The notes: generated by a model from the letters alone, not told the origin. DNA of 64,000 bases from JBCCGI01 sp039029355 (GCA_039029355.1 JBCCGI010000023.1:38951-102950), one strand, 5' to 3'; positions 1-8,836 are shown, counted from the stretch's first letter. Numbers and translations: made by a program.

Positions 1-322
1 CGTGCTCGGTGACGCCGGTGTAGACGCCCAGCCGCGAGCGGTCGAGGGTCTCGAGGTCGAGCCCCGAGTCCGCCAGCGCCTCGTTCGCGCACCAGCACGC
101 GATCGAGCCGACGCGCGTGCCGCGGCGGACCTCCCTGCGCTTTTGGTGCCTGAGCGTGTCGTAGTCGCAGATGCCCGCCAGGGTGTCACCGACGTAGCGG
201 ATCTCGTACTTCTGGACGCCGGAGCGGCACGCGAGCAGCGACGCGCGCAGCTCGGACAGGGAGTTGCCGAGCGGGCTCGTCAGCCCGACGCCGGTGATCG
301 CGATACGGGGGAGATCAGCCAT
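1..322 (-). CDS. Beta-ketoacyl-ACP synthase, FabF-like (partial, 3' end off the window)
   Basis: Only the first 107 codons lie in the window. The product starts MADLPRIAITGVGLTSPLGN, the standard N-terminal strand and loop of the KAS I/II thiolase fold, and continues to a GVYTGVTEH segment. The catalytic Cys-His-His residues lie beyond the edge. Family members condense malonyl-ACP with acyl-ACP in fatty-acid or polyketide synthesis. The ATG sits inside the end of the upstream regulator gene (8-base overlap), so the two are probably translationally coupled. An early cysteine-rich stretch (SIACWCANEA) is unusual for housekeeping FabF, so a specialised synthase is possible. Confidence 0.82.
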   Translation of the reverse strand, partial: MADLPRIAITGVGLTSPLGNSLSELRASLLACRSGVQKYEIRYVGDTLAGICDYDTLRHQKRREVRRGTRVGSIACWCANEALADSGLDLETLDRSRLGVYTGVTEH

Positions 323-1061
323 CGTTGTCGCGCCTTGCCGCGTTGGGGGAGAGGGGCTCCCCGATCTGAGCCGGCCCATCGGGCTCGTCGAAGCCGGCCG
401 GACCCTCGGCGCGCTCGCCCTCGGACAGCGGGTGCCCGCCCTCGGGCACCATCCCGCGCAGCGTGCGCGGGAACAGCAGCTTGGCCGGTCCGCCGACGCC
501 GACCCGGAAGGCGGCGGTGATGGCCTTGGACAGCACGCTCTCGGGGTCGCTCATCGCGCCCTGCACGGCGCCGAAGACCAGCTGCATCATCGCGCCGGCG
601 ATGTCGCAGGTGGCCAGGATCGAGCGCAGCGTCATCACGCGCGGGTCGCGCTCGCCGTGGGTCTTGGTCACGTAGTCGAGCGAGCGCTGTGCGGTGCTCC
701 GGAACTGCTCGAACACGACCTGCTCGCGGCGGCGGAACACCGTCGCGACGATCGAGAGCGCGTTGCCGACCGGCGCGTGCAAGTTGCAGCGCCGCGAGCT
801 GTCGAAGGTCGACGCGATCGCGCCCCACTCGGCCAGCTCGTTGAGCGTCGTCGAGGCCGCCCCCTGGGAGATCCCCAGCTGAGCGCAGATCTCGCGGCTC
901 GAGAGCGGCCGCCCCGCGAGCACGAGCAGCCCCCACACGCGCCCGTGGACGCGCTTGAAGCCGAACGTCTTGAAGAAGAGCTCGAAGGTCGGGAGCTCCG
1001 CTAGAAGGGGCGCATCGACCGGCTCCAGGGCCGTGATCTCTTCGCTTGCCGTCTCTCGCAT
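315..1061 (-). CDS. GbsR/MarR-type winged-helix transcriptional regulator
   Basis: 248 aa from the ATG beginning MRETASEEITALEP. An upstream in-frame ATG at 1166 would add 35 residues that do not look like protein. Residues ~35-95 form a winged helix: GRVWGLLVLAG, then LSSREICAQLGISQGAAS as recognition region, then a wing (GAIASTFDSSRRCNLH). This matches GbsR-family DNA-binding proteins. A helical C-terminal half follows, as expected for dimerisation or ligand sensing, with a charged tail. Its 3' end overlaps the ketoacyl synthase start by 8 bases, which suggests it controls that gene. An inverted repeat lies just upstream of its own start. The inducer is unknown. Confidence 0.85.
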   Translation of the reverse strand: MRETASEEITALEPVDAPLLAELPTFELFFKTFGFKRVHGRVWGLLVLAGRPLSSREICAQLGISQGAASTTLNELAEWGAIASTFDSSRRCNLHAPVGNALSIVATVFRRREQVVFEQFRSTAQRSLDYVTKTHGERDPRVMTLRSILATCDIAGAMMQLVFGAVQGAMSDPESVLSKAITAAFRVGVGGPAKLLFPRTLRGMVPEGGHPLSEGERAEGPAGFDEPDGPAQIGEPLSPNAARRDNDG

Positions 1062-1081
1062 GGGGGTGCTCTTCGTCGGTC

Positions 1082-1105
1082 GGATATCTGAAATTCTTGA
1101 TATCC
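1082..1105. promoter_or_regulatory. Inverted repeat, possible operator of the GbsR-type regulator
   Basis: A perfect 7-base inverted repeat, GGATATC and GATATCC, is separated by the A/T-rich spacer TGAAATTCTT. Half-site centres are about 17 bases apart. It lies about 20 bases upstream of the regulator ATG, in DNA noticeably more A/T-rich than its surroundings. The geometry suits a dimeric winged-helix protein, so autoregulation of the regulator and synthase unit is a reasonable inference, but binding is not shown. Confidence 0.4.
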
Positions 1106-1250
1106 CGGAAGAGCGAGCGGAGCTTTTGCCACATCCCAGGCCGCGGTTCCACCCTGGGGACGGCAAAAAAATGGAGGGGCGCGGACTCCGCCACCCGGCG
1201 GCCGGAGAAGTCCAGGCCTCTGGGGCGGCCCGGCCTGCGCCGGGGACAGG

Positions 1251-1481
1251 CTAGGAGTTCGCTTTGTCTGGGTCGTCGGGGGACAGCCGTGGCTCGGGAA
1301 GCTCCTCGGAATCCCCCGCCTCGTAGTCAACGAGGTAGAGCACGGTGCCCACCGGATACCCGACGGCGCCCGCCTCGCGCTCGTTCGCGACGGTGCGGAT
1401 GCCGCAGATCCAGGCGCGGACCTGGCGGCCGTCCACCTCGACGCGAACGAGGTCTCCGTAGTCGTAGGGGAGCTGGGTCAC
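1251..1481 (-). CDS. Small acidic conserved-looking protein of unknown function
   Basis: 76 aa from a GTG start. It begins MTQLPYDYGDLVRVEVDGRQ and continues with VRAWICGIRTVANER and VGTVLYLVDYEAGDSEE. This is a compact beta-rich pattern like a small barrel, with an acidic, proline-containing tail (EPRLSPDDPDKANS). No family is recognised. The start codon lies three bases after the TAA that ends the upstream frameshifted reading frame (1485-1819), which suggests the two were co-transcribed. The KAS/regulator pair lies downstream on the same strand, about 190 bases away. Confidence 0.55.
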   Translation of the reverse strand: MTQLPYDYGDLVRVEVDGRQVRAWICGIRTVANEREAGAVGYPVGTVLYLVDYEAGDSEELPEPRLSPDDPDKANS

Positions 1482-1484
1482 TCC

Positions 1485-1819
1485 TTAACCGGCAGCCAGT
1501 GGCGTGCCGTCGGGGTTGGTGACGCCGGGCACGTGGGCATGCGGGCGCTTGGCCCGCGGATCGTCGTGCGACCGGTCCCGCCGTCCTTGCGCAGCCCGGT
1601 GGGCTCGCCGTTGGCGTGGGCGAGCCGTCGAGCCGCTCGCCGGGGCCGACCTGTGCCGTGCCGGCAAAGAAGGCCTGCGCGTGGAGTACCTCGAGGTTGC
1701 GCCCGCGGACGGGGCCGGCGGCAGAGCTGTTCTCGACCACGAGCACCGTTCCGCTCGCCGTGGCGAGCACCTCGCCGCGCGGTCCCGAGGAGGTGCGCGA
1801 GCAGCTTTTCTTGGACCAT
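1485..1819 (-). pseudogene. Frameshifted small gene read in three successive frames
   Basis: No single frame is convincing, but three consecutive segments look like one protein. From the ATG at 1819 the frame gives MVQEKLLAHLLG. A second frame gives RGEVLATASGTVLVVEN and continues to FFAGTAQVGPGERLDG. Another frame then gives ANGEPTGLRKDGGTGR. The last gives RPHAHVPGVTNPDGTPLAAG and ends at TAA at 1485-1487, three bases before the next gene's start. Shifts lie near 1780, 1610 and 1575. This is either a decayed gene or several indel errors in the assembly. The family is not recognised. Confidence 0.4.
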
Positions 1820-1972
1820 GGCGAGCGGTCGAGGCGAGGACCGTGGATGTCGATGGAGAGGCGCCCGGTTCGCAAGGTGGCGCCTCTCCGTCGATCCTAG
1901 CCGTGCCGCAATACCGCGGTTGCAGAGCGAACGTAGCGCGGGGGAATCCCCGCTGGCGGCCTTGTGCCGTCC

Positions 1973-3250
1973 CTACGGCACCAGCGTGAGCGGCACCGCG
2001 TTGCTCACGCCGGAGATCGCACCCGCGGTCTGGTTCACCATTCCATAGGCGTGGTGCATGCTCAGCCCGACCCAGCTCACCGGCGAGCCGGGCGGGATCG
2101 CGAAGCCGGCCCCGCCGGAGCCGGCGAGGTCGAGCGCGCCGAACGAGCCCACGTAGGGGTCGCTGCCCGCCTGCGCGATGCTGAAGGCGAAGAAGCCGTC
2201 GGGGTTCAGCGGCAGCACGAAGCCGCCGATCGGGATGCCGGGCGTGGTGCCGCTCAGCGAGCTCATCACCAGGAAGAGGTCGACCGCGTGCGCCGCGCCG
2301 GCGTGCAGCACGAGCTCCTGCATGCCGCCCTCGAAGACCGAGAGCTCCTCGGTGTCCGCCAGGAGCGTCGGCATCGCCAGCGTGAAGGCCTCGACCTCGG
2401 CGTCGATACCGGGGAGCGCGGGGAACGAGCCGGGAAGCGCCTCGAGCTCGATCCGGATCGGCGTCTCCGCGGGGAACGCGGGGTAGGGGACGCCGTCGGT
2501 GATGATGATGAGGATCTTCGAGCCCGGGCCGGAGGCCGGCGCGGTCGCGCTGCCGACGCCCTCGGTGCCGTGGAAGGTGTAGGTCTTGCTGTCGAGGGTC
2601 ATGTAGTGCGGATCGAGCGGCAGCTCCGGCGCTTCGAGCAGCACCTCGGTCTCGATCCGGAAGCCCGGGCCGGTCTCCGAGGGCTTGACGCTCACGGACA
2701 GGATCTCGCGGCGGTAGACCCCGTCGCTGCCGGGGCCGCCGAGGTTGCCGAGCGACAGGCGGTCATCGCCGAGGTCCTGCTCCGGCAGAGCGCCGTCGGC
2801 GGGCGTCAGCCACACGTCGACCTGGTCGCCGGGCGCCAGCTGCGAGGTCGCGATCTTCAGCGACGCGAGCGTGCTGGCGGTGCAGATGCAGGGGCCGCCG
2901 ACCTCGCCGGGGAGGTTGGCCATCGCGCCCCAGGTGCTGGTGCCGCACTCCTCATAGCAGGCACCGCCGGCGCCCGCGCCGGGATCGACGATCTGCGGCA
3001 CGACGAGCGAGCCGACCGACGCGCCCTCGATGAAGAACTCGACGTTCATGGTGAGGTCGGCGGGCGCGGTCGTCGGCTGGAACATCTGCGTCTGCAGCAC
3101 GGCGTGCAGCGTCGACGAGCCGTCGCCGTGGTCCACCTCGGCGATGTGGATCACGCGCCGGTTCCACGGCGCGCCGCCCTCCGCTGCGGCGGCGAAGGGG
3201 AGGCTGGAACAGGCGACGAGGGCGGAGAGAGCGAGGGGCAGCTTGTGCAT
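1973..3250 (-). CDS. Secreted protein with a C-terminal module shared with the 35.9 kb hydrolase
   Basis: 425 aa. The chosen ATG gives MHKLPLALSALVACSSLPFAAAAE, a good Sec signal peptide; an upstream ATG at 3358 would only add a Pro/Arg-rich leader. The body is beta-rich with a cysteine cluster (CYEECGTSTWG, PCICTAS) around residues 100-120. The last ~120 residues begin LADTEELSVFEGGMQELVL and include GGFVLPLNPDGFF. They align by eye with the C-terminus of the protein at 35904-38117 (ADTEEVSV, DVILPLNWDAF), so this is a repeated surface or export module. Enzymatic function is not evident. It is divergent from the next secreted gene. Confidence 0.8.
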   Translation of the reverse strand: MHKLPLALSALVACSSLPFAAAAEGGAPWNRRVIHIAEVDHGDGSSTLHAVLQTQMFQPTTAPADLTMNVEFFIEGASVGSLVVPQIVDPGAGAGGACYEECGTSTWGAMANLPGEVGGPCICTASTLASLKIATSQLAPGDQVDVWLTPADGALPEQDLGDDRLSLGNLGGPGSDGVYRREILSVSVKPSETGPGFRIETEVLLEAPELPLDPHYMTLDSKTYTFHGTEGVGSATAPASGPGSKILIIITDGVPYPAFPAETPIRIELEALPGSFPALPGIDAEVEAFTLAMPTLLADTEELSVFEGGMQELVLHAGAAHAVDLFLVMSSLSGTTPGIPIGGFVLPLNPDGFFAFSIAQAGSDPYVGSFGALDLAGSGGAGFAIPPGSPVSWVGLSMHHAYGMVNQTAGAISGVSNAVPLTLVP

Positions 3251-3398
3251 AGTCCGATCTGAATTCGGGCGTGGATGGTCAGGGGCGGCTGGGCCGTGGG
3301 CGCGCCTGCTTTCCCCGCACGGAGGCGGCGCGCCGACTTGCGGCCCCGCCGGCCGCAAATGCGCCCCGAATTCCGCGCCGGACGCCTATGCTGCGGAG

Positions 3399-5048
3399 AT
3401 GAAGCGTCCCACGAGCCTGCTTGCGGTCCTGGCCCTCGGCGCTCCGCTCGGCGCGCAGACCCCGATCCCCCTGGTCGAGGAGGGCGATGCGGTCTTCGGC
3501 GTCGGCACCGTCACGAGCGTCTTCGCGCTCGCGATCAACAATCAGGGCGAGTGGTTGGTCGAGGTCGACACCAATCACCCGAGCACCGACGAGGACGGCG
3601 CCGTGCTGCGTGACGGCGTGCTCTACCTGCGTGAAGGCGATCCGCTGCCGGCCCCGGCGGGCGCGCTGATCGACAACTTCGACTCGGTCCAGCTCAACGA
3701 GAGCGGCGATACCTGCTGGAACCTGGGGCTCGCGAACACCACCGGGATCTTCGACAACTCCGGGCTCTACTTCAACACGACCCTGCTCGCCCAGGAGGGC
3801 ACGGCGCCGCCGATCGCGGGCTTGAGCGCCGGCACCACCTTCGTCGGCTTCTTCGACGCGCGCACCGCCAACGACGGTTCGTCGCTGCTGATCGCGTCGG
3901 TGGACGACCCCGCGATCGCGAGCACGGTCGACCGCGCGCTGGTGATCGTGACCGGCACCGACGCGGCGAGCCTGACGCTGACGTCGATCTGGGCCGAAGG
4001 GCAGACCCTGCCGGGCACGCCCGGGCCGATCCTCGACTTCAGCACCGGCCCGCACGACTACGCCTACAACAACTCGGGTCAGGCGATGTTCACCGCGCGC
4101 ATGGACGTCGTCAGCGACTTCGACCGCGTGACCTTCATCGACTCGACCGAGATCGCGCGCGAGGGCCTGCCGTCGCCGGTGGCGGGGCGTGACTGGAGCG
4201 ACCTCGGCCTCGCGCGCCTCGACCTCAACGACGCGGGCAGCTACGTGCTGCGCGGCAGCATCAGCGGCGACACGTCCACCAACACGCTGATCTCCAAGGA
4301 CGGCGCGAAGTTCCGCCAGGAGGGTGACACGCTCGCCGCCATCGCGCCCTTCCAGTTCACGAGCTTCGGCAGCGGCCCGGTCTACATCGACAACCTCGGG
4401 CGGGTCTTCTGGTACGGAGACTGGGACGACCCCGATACCGACGTCGACACCGGGCTGTTCGTGGACGACACGCTGCTGGTGCAGGAGGGCGTCACCACGG
4501 TGGGGGGCAAGGTCATCGACACGTTGCGCGGTGTGCAGGACGGCTACGCCCAGAGCGACGACGGGCGCTACCTCCTGTTCGAGGCGGTGCTCGACGACGG
4601 CACCGAAGGCGCGTACCTCATCGAGATCGGCAGCGGCTCGATCCAGCCGATGAGCGACTGCACGTCGCCCGCGGGCGTGCTGGCCTACGTCTCCGGCGCG
4701 GCCGCGCTGGGCGACGCCTTCTCGCTCTCGATGACGAACGGGCAGGCGCCGGGCGTCTTCCCGTTCCTCGGCTTCGCGACGGCCGCGGTTCCGGGCTGGC
4801 CGCCGTGCGGGCTGGTGCTTCCGCCCTTCGGCGAGCTCCTGGTCGACGTCACGGCGCCGAACCCGGTGCTGGTGCTGACCGGCGGCGCGTGGACCGGAGC
4901 GCCGACGGTGTTCAACGTCGCGGTTCCGGCCCAGCCGGGGCTCTTGGGCGAGACGCTGTACGTGCAGGGCATGTTCGCCGACCTCGCGGGGCTCAGCGGC
5001 GAGCCCTTCCGCGTCACCGGCGGCCTGCAGCTCGACGTCGGGCTCTAG
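3399..5048 (+). CDS. Secreted beta-propeller-like repeat protein (NxxGxxxF-type repeats)
   Basis: 549 aa from the ATG giving MKRPTSLLAVLALGAPLGAQ, a Sec signal peptide. Repeats of the kind ALAINNQGEWLVEV, VQLNESGDTCWNLGL, YAYNNSGQAMFTARM and LDLNDAGSYVLRG recur about every 55-60 residues, interleaved with LLAQEGTA/LLVQEGVT segments. This is the tandem pattern of planctomycete choice-of-anchor repeat proteins, probably propeller blades. From about residue 410 a different C-terminal domain follows (SDCTSPAGVLAYVSGA to the end). It is shared in outline with the proteins at 12088-13833, 15477-16688 and 54343-55731. Probably extracellular; role unknown. It converges on the arylsulfotransferase-like gene. 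Confidence 0.82.
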   Translation: MKRPTSLLAVLALGAPLGAQTPIPLVEEGDAVFGVGTVTSVFALAINNQGEWLVEVDTNHPSTDEDGAVLRDGVLYLREGDPLPAPAGALIDNFDSVQLNESGDTCWNLGLANTTGIFDNSGLYFNTTLLAQEGTAPPIAGLSAGTTFVGFFDARTANDGSSLLIASVDDPAIASTVDRALVIVTGTDAASLTLTSIWAEGQTLPGTPGPILDFSTGPHDYAYNNSGQAMFTARMDVVSDFDRVTFIDSTEIAREGLPSPVAGRDWSDLGLARLDLNDAGSYVLRGSISGDTSTNTLISKDGAKFRQEGDTLAAIAPFQFTSFGSGPVYIDNLGRVFWYGDWDDPDTDVDTGLFVDDTLLVQEGVTTVGGKVIDTLRGVQDGYAQSDDGRYLLFEAVLDDGTEGAYLIEIGSGSIQPMSDCTSPAGVLAYVSGAAALGDAFSLSMTNGQAPGVFPFLGFATAAVPGWPPCGLVLPPFGELLVDVTAPNPVLVLTGGAWTGAPTVFNVAVPAQPGLLGETLYVQGMFADLAGLSGEPFRVTGGLQLDVGL

Positions 5049-5058
5049 GGCGGCGGCG

Positions 5059-6534
5059 CTACAGCTCGCGCCCGGCCAGCGCCGGGTGGTCCGGCGCGAT
5101 GCGCGTCGCGCGGAACAGCGCGCCGCTCTTCACCGGCGGGGTGCGCTCGGCGGCGTTGCCGAAGCTCATCGGGATGTCGCCGCCGAAGCCGTTGCGGAGC
5201 TCCCACACCGTCTCGCCGTCGGCCGTGACCTCGCGCACCAACCCCTCGGGGCCGACGCACACCAGCGTGTTGCCGTTCGGCAGGCGCTGTGCACCCGAGA
5301 TGAACGGCGCGAAGAACTCGCCTGCGGCGCTGCCGTAGGTCCACGCCGGCGCTTCGGGTCCGAACGCCACGCCGGCCTCGAGCTCAAAGGCGCCGCCGGC
5401 GAGCGGCAGGGAGATCTCGTCGACCGAGGACCAGCCGCGGTCGCGCCCGTTGTTGAGGATCAGCACGTTGCCCGCGCCCGGGTACCCCGCGGGGATCCAG
5501 GTCGGGTCGTGCTGGTACGACAGGATCTGGTCGTCGGCGGTGCCGCGTCCGTACGTGCGCGGGTTGCCCCAGCGGTAGAGCAGGTCGCCGCCGCGCCCGT
5601 AGCGCCCGCCGGTCGAGCCGCGCGCCTCCTCGGTCGTCGTCGAGTGGTCGAGGATCCAGATCTCGCTGAACTCCGGCGTGCTGAGCATCACCAGGTCGAG
5701 CTCGGCGTTGTACTCGACGGCGTTCGTGTGGAGCCAGTCGGGCCGACCCTCGCTCTCGCGCGGCTTGTCGTCCCTCCCGTTGCCGGCCGAGCCGCCGGTG
5801 TAGCCGAGCGCGGCCATCTCCTCCTCGAGCTTCTCGCGGCGCTCGCGCTCCTCCTCGGTCTCGGGCGGCAGATCGCGGTGGTCGCCGTTCACGTCGATCC
5901 TGCCCGGCCGATCGGGGATTGAGCCGTAGGACGGCTTGGACGGCTCGCGGTCCTGGATGAGGTGGTCCTTGGCGTGCCATTCCCACACGACCTCGGCGCC
6001 GTCAGGCAGCACCGGCTTGACCTCGTACACCGCGTCGGGCCACCAGCCCTCGTCGTCGACCACCTCGGGGTCGCGGCCGAGGCGGAGGGCCATGTCCGGC
6101 GCGACGTGCTCCCACGCGATCAGCAGCACGTTGCCGTTCGGCAGCGGCTCGATGTCGTGGTGCTGCGAGAAGTCCTTGCTCGACACCTGGTACTCCCAGG
6201 TGACCTCGCCGTCCCAGGTGATGCGCTGGATGCCGCCGCCGAGCCCGCCGCCGTGGAAGACCGGGTTCTCGTTGACGCGGAAGCCGCGCAGGATGCTGCC
6301 GTCGTCCTGCAGGTAGATCGCGCTGCCGGGCGGGAGCTCGCTCCGCCACGTGTGCACCGGCTCGCCGTCCATGCCGACGAGATAGGTCGTGCCGGAGTCC
6401 AGCGGGCAGTAGAGCGTGTACCCCTCAAACGCGCCCGGCTCGCGCACCAGGACGCCGGTCGGCTCCTCCTCGGTGTCCTGGAGCGGGGCGAGAGCGAACG
6501 CCGTAAGCAGCAGCGGTCCAAGCGAGGTGGTCAT
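5059..6534 (-). CDS. Secreted arylsulfotransferase-like (ASST family) beta-propeller protein
   Basis: 491 aa beginning MTTSLGPLLLTAFALAPLQ, a signal peptide. A second ATG four codons upstream (6546) is equally possible. Propeller-type motifs include HHDIEPLPNGNVLLIAWE, LHTNAVEYNAELDLVML, SYQHDPTWIPAGYPGAGNVL and QRLPNGNTLVCVG. They place it in the ASST-like family, whose classical members move sulfate between phenols in the periplasm; catalytic histidines could be within the HHD and QHD segments. A charged insert of EEERERREKLEEE type interrupts the propeller near residue 230. True sulfotransferase activity is uncertain, because many planctomycete paralogues are only annotated by fold. Confidence 0.75.
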   Translation of the reverse strand: MTTSLGPLLLTAFALAPLQDTEEEPTGVLVREPGAFEGYTLYCPLDSGTTYLVGMDGEPVHTWRSELPPGSAIYLQDDGSILRGFRVNENPVFHGGGLGGGIQRITWDGEVTWEYQVSSKDFSQHHDIEPLPNGNVLLIAWEHVAPDMALRLGRDPEVVDDEGWWPDAVYEVKPVLPDGAEVVWEWHAKDHLIQDREPSKPSYGSIPDRPGRIDVNGDHRDLPPETEEERERREKLEEEMAALGYTGGSAGNGRDDKPRESEGRPDWLHTNAVEYNAELDLVMLSTPEFSEIWILDHSTTTEEARGSTGGRYGRGGDLLYRWGNPRTYGRGTADDQILSYQHDPTWIPAGYPGAGNVLILNNGRDRGWSSVDEISLPLAGGAFELEAGVAFGPEAPAWTYGSAAGEFFAPFISGAQRLPNGNTLVCVGPEGLVREVTADGETVWELRNGFGGDIPMSFGNAAERTPPVKSGALFRATRIAPDHPALAGREL

Positions 6535-6770
6535 GCGGCCGAGCATAGGTCCGCGCAGTGCGTCGCGGAACCGCGCGGGCAAGGAGGGAGGACGGGTCCG
6601 CCGGCGGCGCGGACTCCGGAACGTCCGCGCGCGCCGCTTTGAGGGGGCCCGCCCTCCCAGGGTCAGCCCCGGCGGTCCCCGCCCCGGCCCGTCACGGCGC
6701 GGACGGAGGGGCACCGCCGACATCCTCCGTGGCGCGCGCGCCGCCGGACGCCTGCCAACAAACCGGCGCG

Positions 6771-6810
6771 CTAGGAGTCGCGGATCGCGAAGACCCGGAC
6801 GGGCTCCTAG
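6771..6810. repeat. 40-base palindromic element at the 3' end of the ATP-grasp gene
   Basis: Perfect 7-base ends CTAGGAG and CTCCTAG enclose 26 bases that contain a second small palindrome (TCGCGGATCGCGA) and CCCGGACGGG. It covers the stop codon of the ATP-grasp gene and could act as a transcript-end hairpin on the minus strand. No T-run follows. Its TAGGAG, CCCG and CGCGATCC words recur in the larger inverted repeat at 32493-32651, so the two may belong to one dispersed family. The preceding 6547-6770 stretch contains no gene that I can support. Confidence 0.4.
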
Positions 6811-7844
6811 ACGCCGGCCGCGGTCTTCCAGCCGGCGGGGTAGCGCTGGCCGAGCCGCAGGATGCGCTGCAGCAGGTCCTCGTAGGAGAGCCCCGCGGCC
6901 TCGGCCGAGTCGGCGAAGTCCTCGCCGTAGGTCAGGTCGGGGTTGGGGTTGGCCTCGAGCAGGTAGACCCGCCCGTCGGGCCGCAGGCGGAAGTCGAGCC
7001 GCGCGTAGCCCGAGAGCCCCAGCGCCTCGTAGGTGCGGCGCGAGAAGCGCTGCAGCTCGCGCTCCGCCGTCGGCGGCAACCCCGACGCGCGGTGGTTCTT
7101 CACGCCGATCTTCCGCTGGTGCGCGACGTTCCACTTCACCGCGCGCGTCGCGATGTTCGGCGCGCCTTTCGGCAGGTTGGGGATGTTGAGCTCCCAGGCG
7201 GGGAAGAGCTTCGGGCGCTCGTGGCCGAGCAGCCCGACGTACAGCTCGCGGCCCTCGATGTACTCCTCGGCGATCGCCGCGCTGCCGACCTCGTCGTGGA
7301 AGTACTCCACGCGCTCCGCCAGCTGCTCGTCGTCGTGGACGATCGAGCGCACCGAGATGCCGAGCGAGGCTTCCTCGTCCAGCGACTTCACGAAGAGCGG
7401 AAACTCCAGGTCCGCGCGGCGGCGGATGCGCCGGCCGGCGGGGAAGACCTGGAACGCCGGCACGCGCACGCCCGCGGCGGCCGCGACGGTCTTCGACAGC
7501 GCCTTGTCGCGCGCCAGCGTCAGGCCGCGCGGGTTGCAGCCGGTGTAGTCGAGCCGCATCAGCTCGAGGTAGCTCGCGACGTGCTGGTCGTAGTGCGCCG
7601 CGCCGTGGAACTCGACCAGCAGGTTGAAGCACACGTCGGGGCGGTAGTCGAGCAGCATCGTCCGCAGCGCCTCGACGTCGTCGGGCGTGCCGGCGGGCTC
7701 GCACTCGTGCCCCAGGTCGCGCACCGCGGTCAGTACGTCGAACTCGGTGCGGAAGTCGGAGATCTCCTCGTCGGAGAGGCCGTCGATGGAGGCCGGCGGA
7801 ACCAGCTCCTCGTGGCAGAGCATCAGGACGCGCAGTCGCTTCAT
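6807..7844 (-). CDS. ATP-grasp ligase, D-alanine-D-alanine ligase-like
   Basis: 345 aa starting MKRLRVLMLCHEELVPP. The N-terminal pre-ATP-grasp domain ends near residue 95. The ATP-grasp core then contains TGCNPRGLTLARDKALSK, FPLFVKSLDEEASLGIS, AIAEEYIEGRELYVGLLG and GYARLDFRLRPDGRVYLLEANPNP, with the metal-binding D...E-x-N residues present. It resembles the Ddl-like ATP-grasp proteins common in planctomycetes rather than canonical Ddl. The substrate is therefore probably an amino acid or peptide carboxylate, but not necessarily D-Ala. Its ATG overlaps the stop of the peptidase gene (ATGA), and it is the last gene of a four-gene operon. Confidence 0.85.
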   Translation of the reverse strand: MKRLRVLMLCHEELVPPASIDGLSDEEISDFRTEFDVLTAVRDLGHECEPAGTPDDVEALRTMLLDYRPDVCFNLLVEFHGAAHYDQHVASYLELMRLDYTGCNPRGLTLARDKALSKTVAAAAGVRVPAFQVFPAGRRIRRRADLEFPLFVKSLDEEASLGISVRSIVHDDEQLAERVEYFHDEVGSAAIAEEYIEGRELYVGLLGHERPKLFPAWELNIPNLPKGAPNIATRAVKWNVAHQRKIGVKNHRASGLPPTAERELQRFSRRTYEALGLSGYARLDFRLRPDGRVYLLEANPNPDLTYGEDFADSAEAAGLSYEDLLQRILRLGQRYPAGWKTAAGV

Positions 7845-8836
7845 CGATAGAGAAGCGTACGCCCGCGGCGGACAGAAGCCAGCGTTCGCTCGACGAGCGG
7901 CGCGACTTCCGCGGCCCGCACGCTGCGGTCGGGTGCCACCAGGCCGCGCTGGCGGGCGCGCAGCGCGAGCATGTGCAGCGCCTCGCGCACCGAGTACGCG
8001 TCGGCCTCCACGCGGCGAGCGACCGCGCCCGCGAGCCCGTCGAGTACGCCGGCGGCCGAGCGGCGCCGGCGCCCGTCCGTGCCCGCGCCGAAGAGCCGGC
8101 CGAGCCCGCGGTCGAACGCGGGCGGCGGCTCGCGCTCCAGCCGGCGCCGCCGCGCGCGGTAGTGGTCGCCCAGAGTCCCGCGCAGGGTGGCGACCTCCTC
8201 GGTGCGCTCCTCGAGGCGCAGCGCGGCCTTGTTTCCGCGCAGCCCCGTCAGCAGCTCGTCGACGAAGGCGAGCTTGGCGCGCGCCCCCGCGCCGAGGCCG
8301 CGGCGTCCGCCTCCCAGCCACACCGCGAAGGTCTCCGCCCAGTCCTCGGCCGGGTGGCTCTGCGCGTACCAGCGCGGCAGGTGCGTCACGAAGTCCGGCG
8401 AGCCGGGGCGGGCAGAGTAGCTCGGGCGGTAGGGCTCCGAGTAGCGCCCGAAGGTCCGCCGCCAGGAGGCGCGGCGGTGCAGGCCGAAGGCGGTGTCGAG
8501 CGCGTGCCCGCACTCGTGCCGCAGCAGCCGGCGCGCGGCGGGACGCGAGGCGCCCTCGGCCTCGAGCATCTGACGCCGCTCGAGATGCACGAGCCGCGGG
8601 TGCGCGAGGTAGAACGGCAGCGCGAAGCCCGGCACGCCGTCGGGTGCGAACCAGGTGCTCGAGAACCAGACGTGCGGGCGGAACCTGAGGCCGCGCGCGG
8701 CGAGGTCATCGCGGAGCTCAGCGACCAGCGGCGCGAGCGGCGACCGCGCCACGTCCAGCCGCAGCTCCGCGAAGGGCAGCGCGAGCAGCTCCTCGTCGCT
8801 GGCCCGGGCCCAGCTCGGCTTAGAGCGCGACGCCAT
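7841..8836 (-). CDS. Putative zinc metallopeptidase (HEcGH motif)
   Basis: 331 aa, no signal peptide, strongly Arg-rich. Residues 107-111 are HECGH, an HExxH zinc site. Further on, PAEDWAETFAVWLGGG supplies the Glu expected as third ligand or stabiliser. This matches the putative zinc-binding peptidase family seen near ATP-grasp genes in many bacteria. The ~75 residues before the motif contain FRPHVWFSSTWFAPDGVP, a conserved-looking substrate or fold segment. The C-terminal third is an Arg/Ala-rich helical region. It overlaps the upstream nucleotidyltransferase gene by 17 bases and the downstream ATP-grasp gene by 4, which indicates tight co-expression. Substrate unknown. Confidence 0.75.
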   Translation of the reverse strand: MASRSKPSWARASDEELLALPFAELRLDVARSPLAPLVAELRDDLAARGLRFRPHVWFSSTWFAPDGVPGFALPFYLAHPRLVHLERRQMLEAEGASRPAARRLLRHECGHALDTAFGLHRRASWRRTFGRYSEPYRPSYSARPGSPDFVTHLPRWYAQSHPAEDWAETFAVWLGGGRRGLGAGARAKLAFVDELLTGLRGNKAALRLEERTEEVATLRGTLGDHYRARRRRLEREPPPAFDRGLGRLFGAGTDGRRRRSAAGVLDGLAGAVARRVEADAYSVREALHMLALRARQRGLVAPDRSVRAAEVAPLVERTLASVRRGRTLLYR

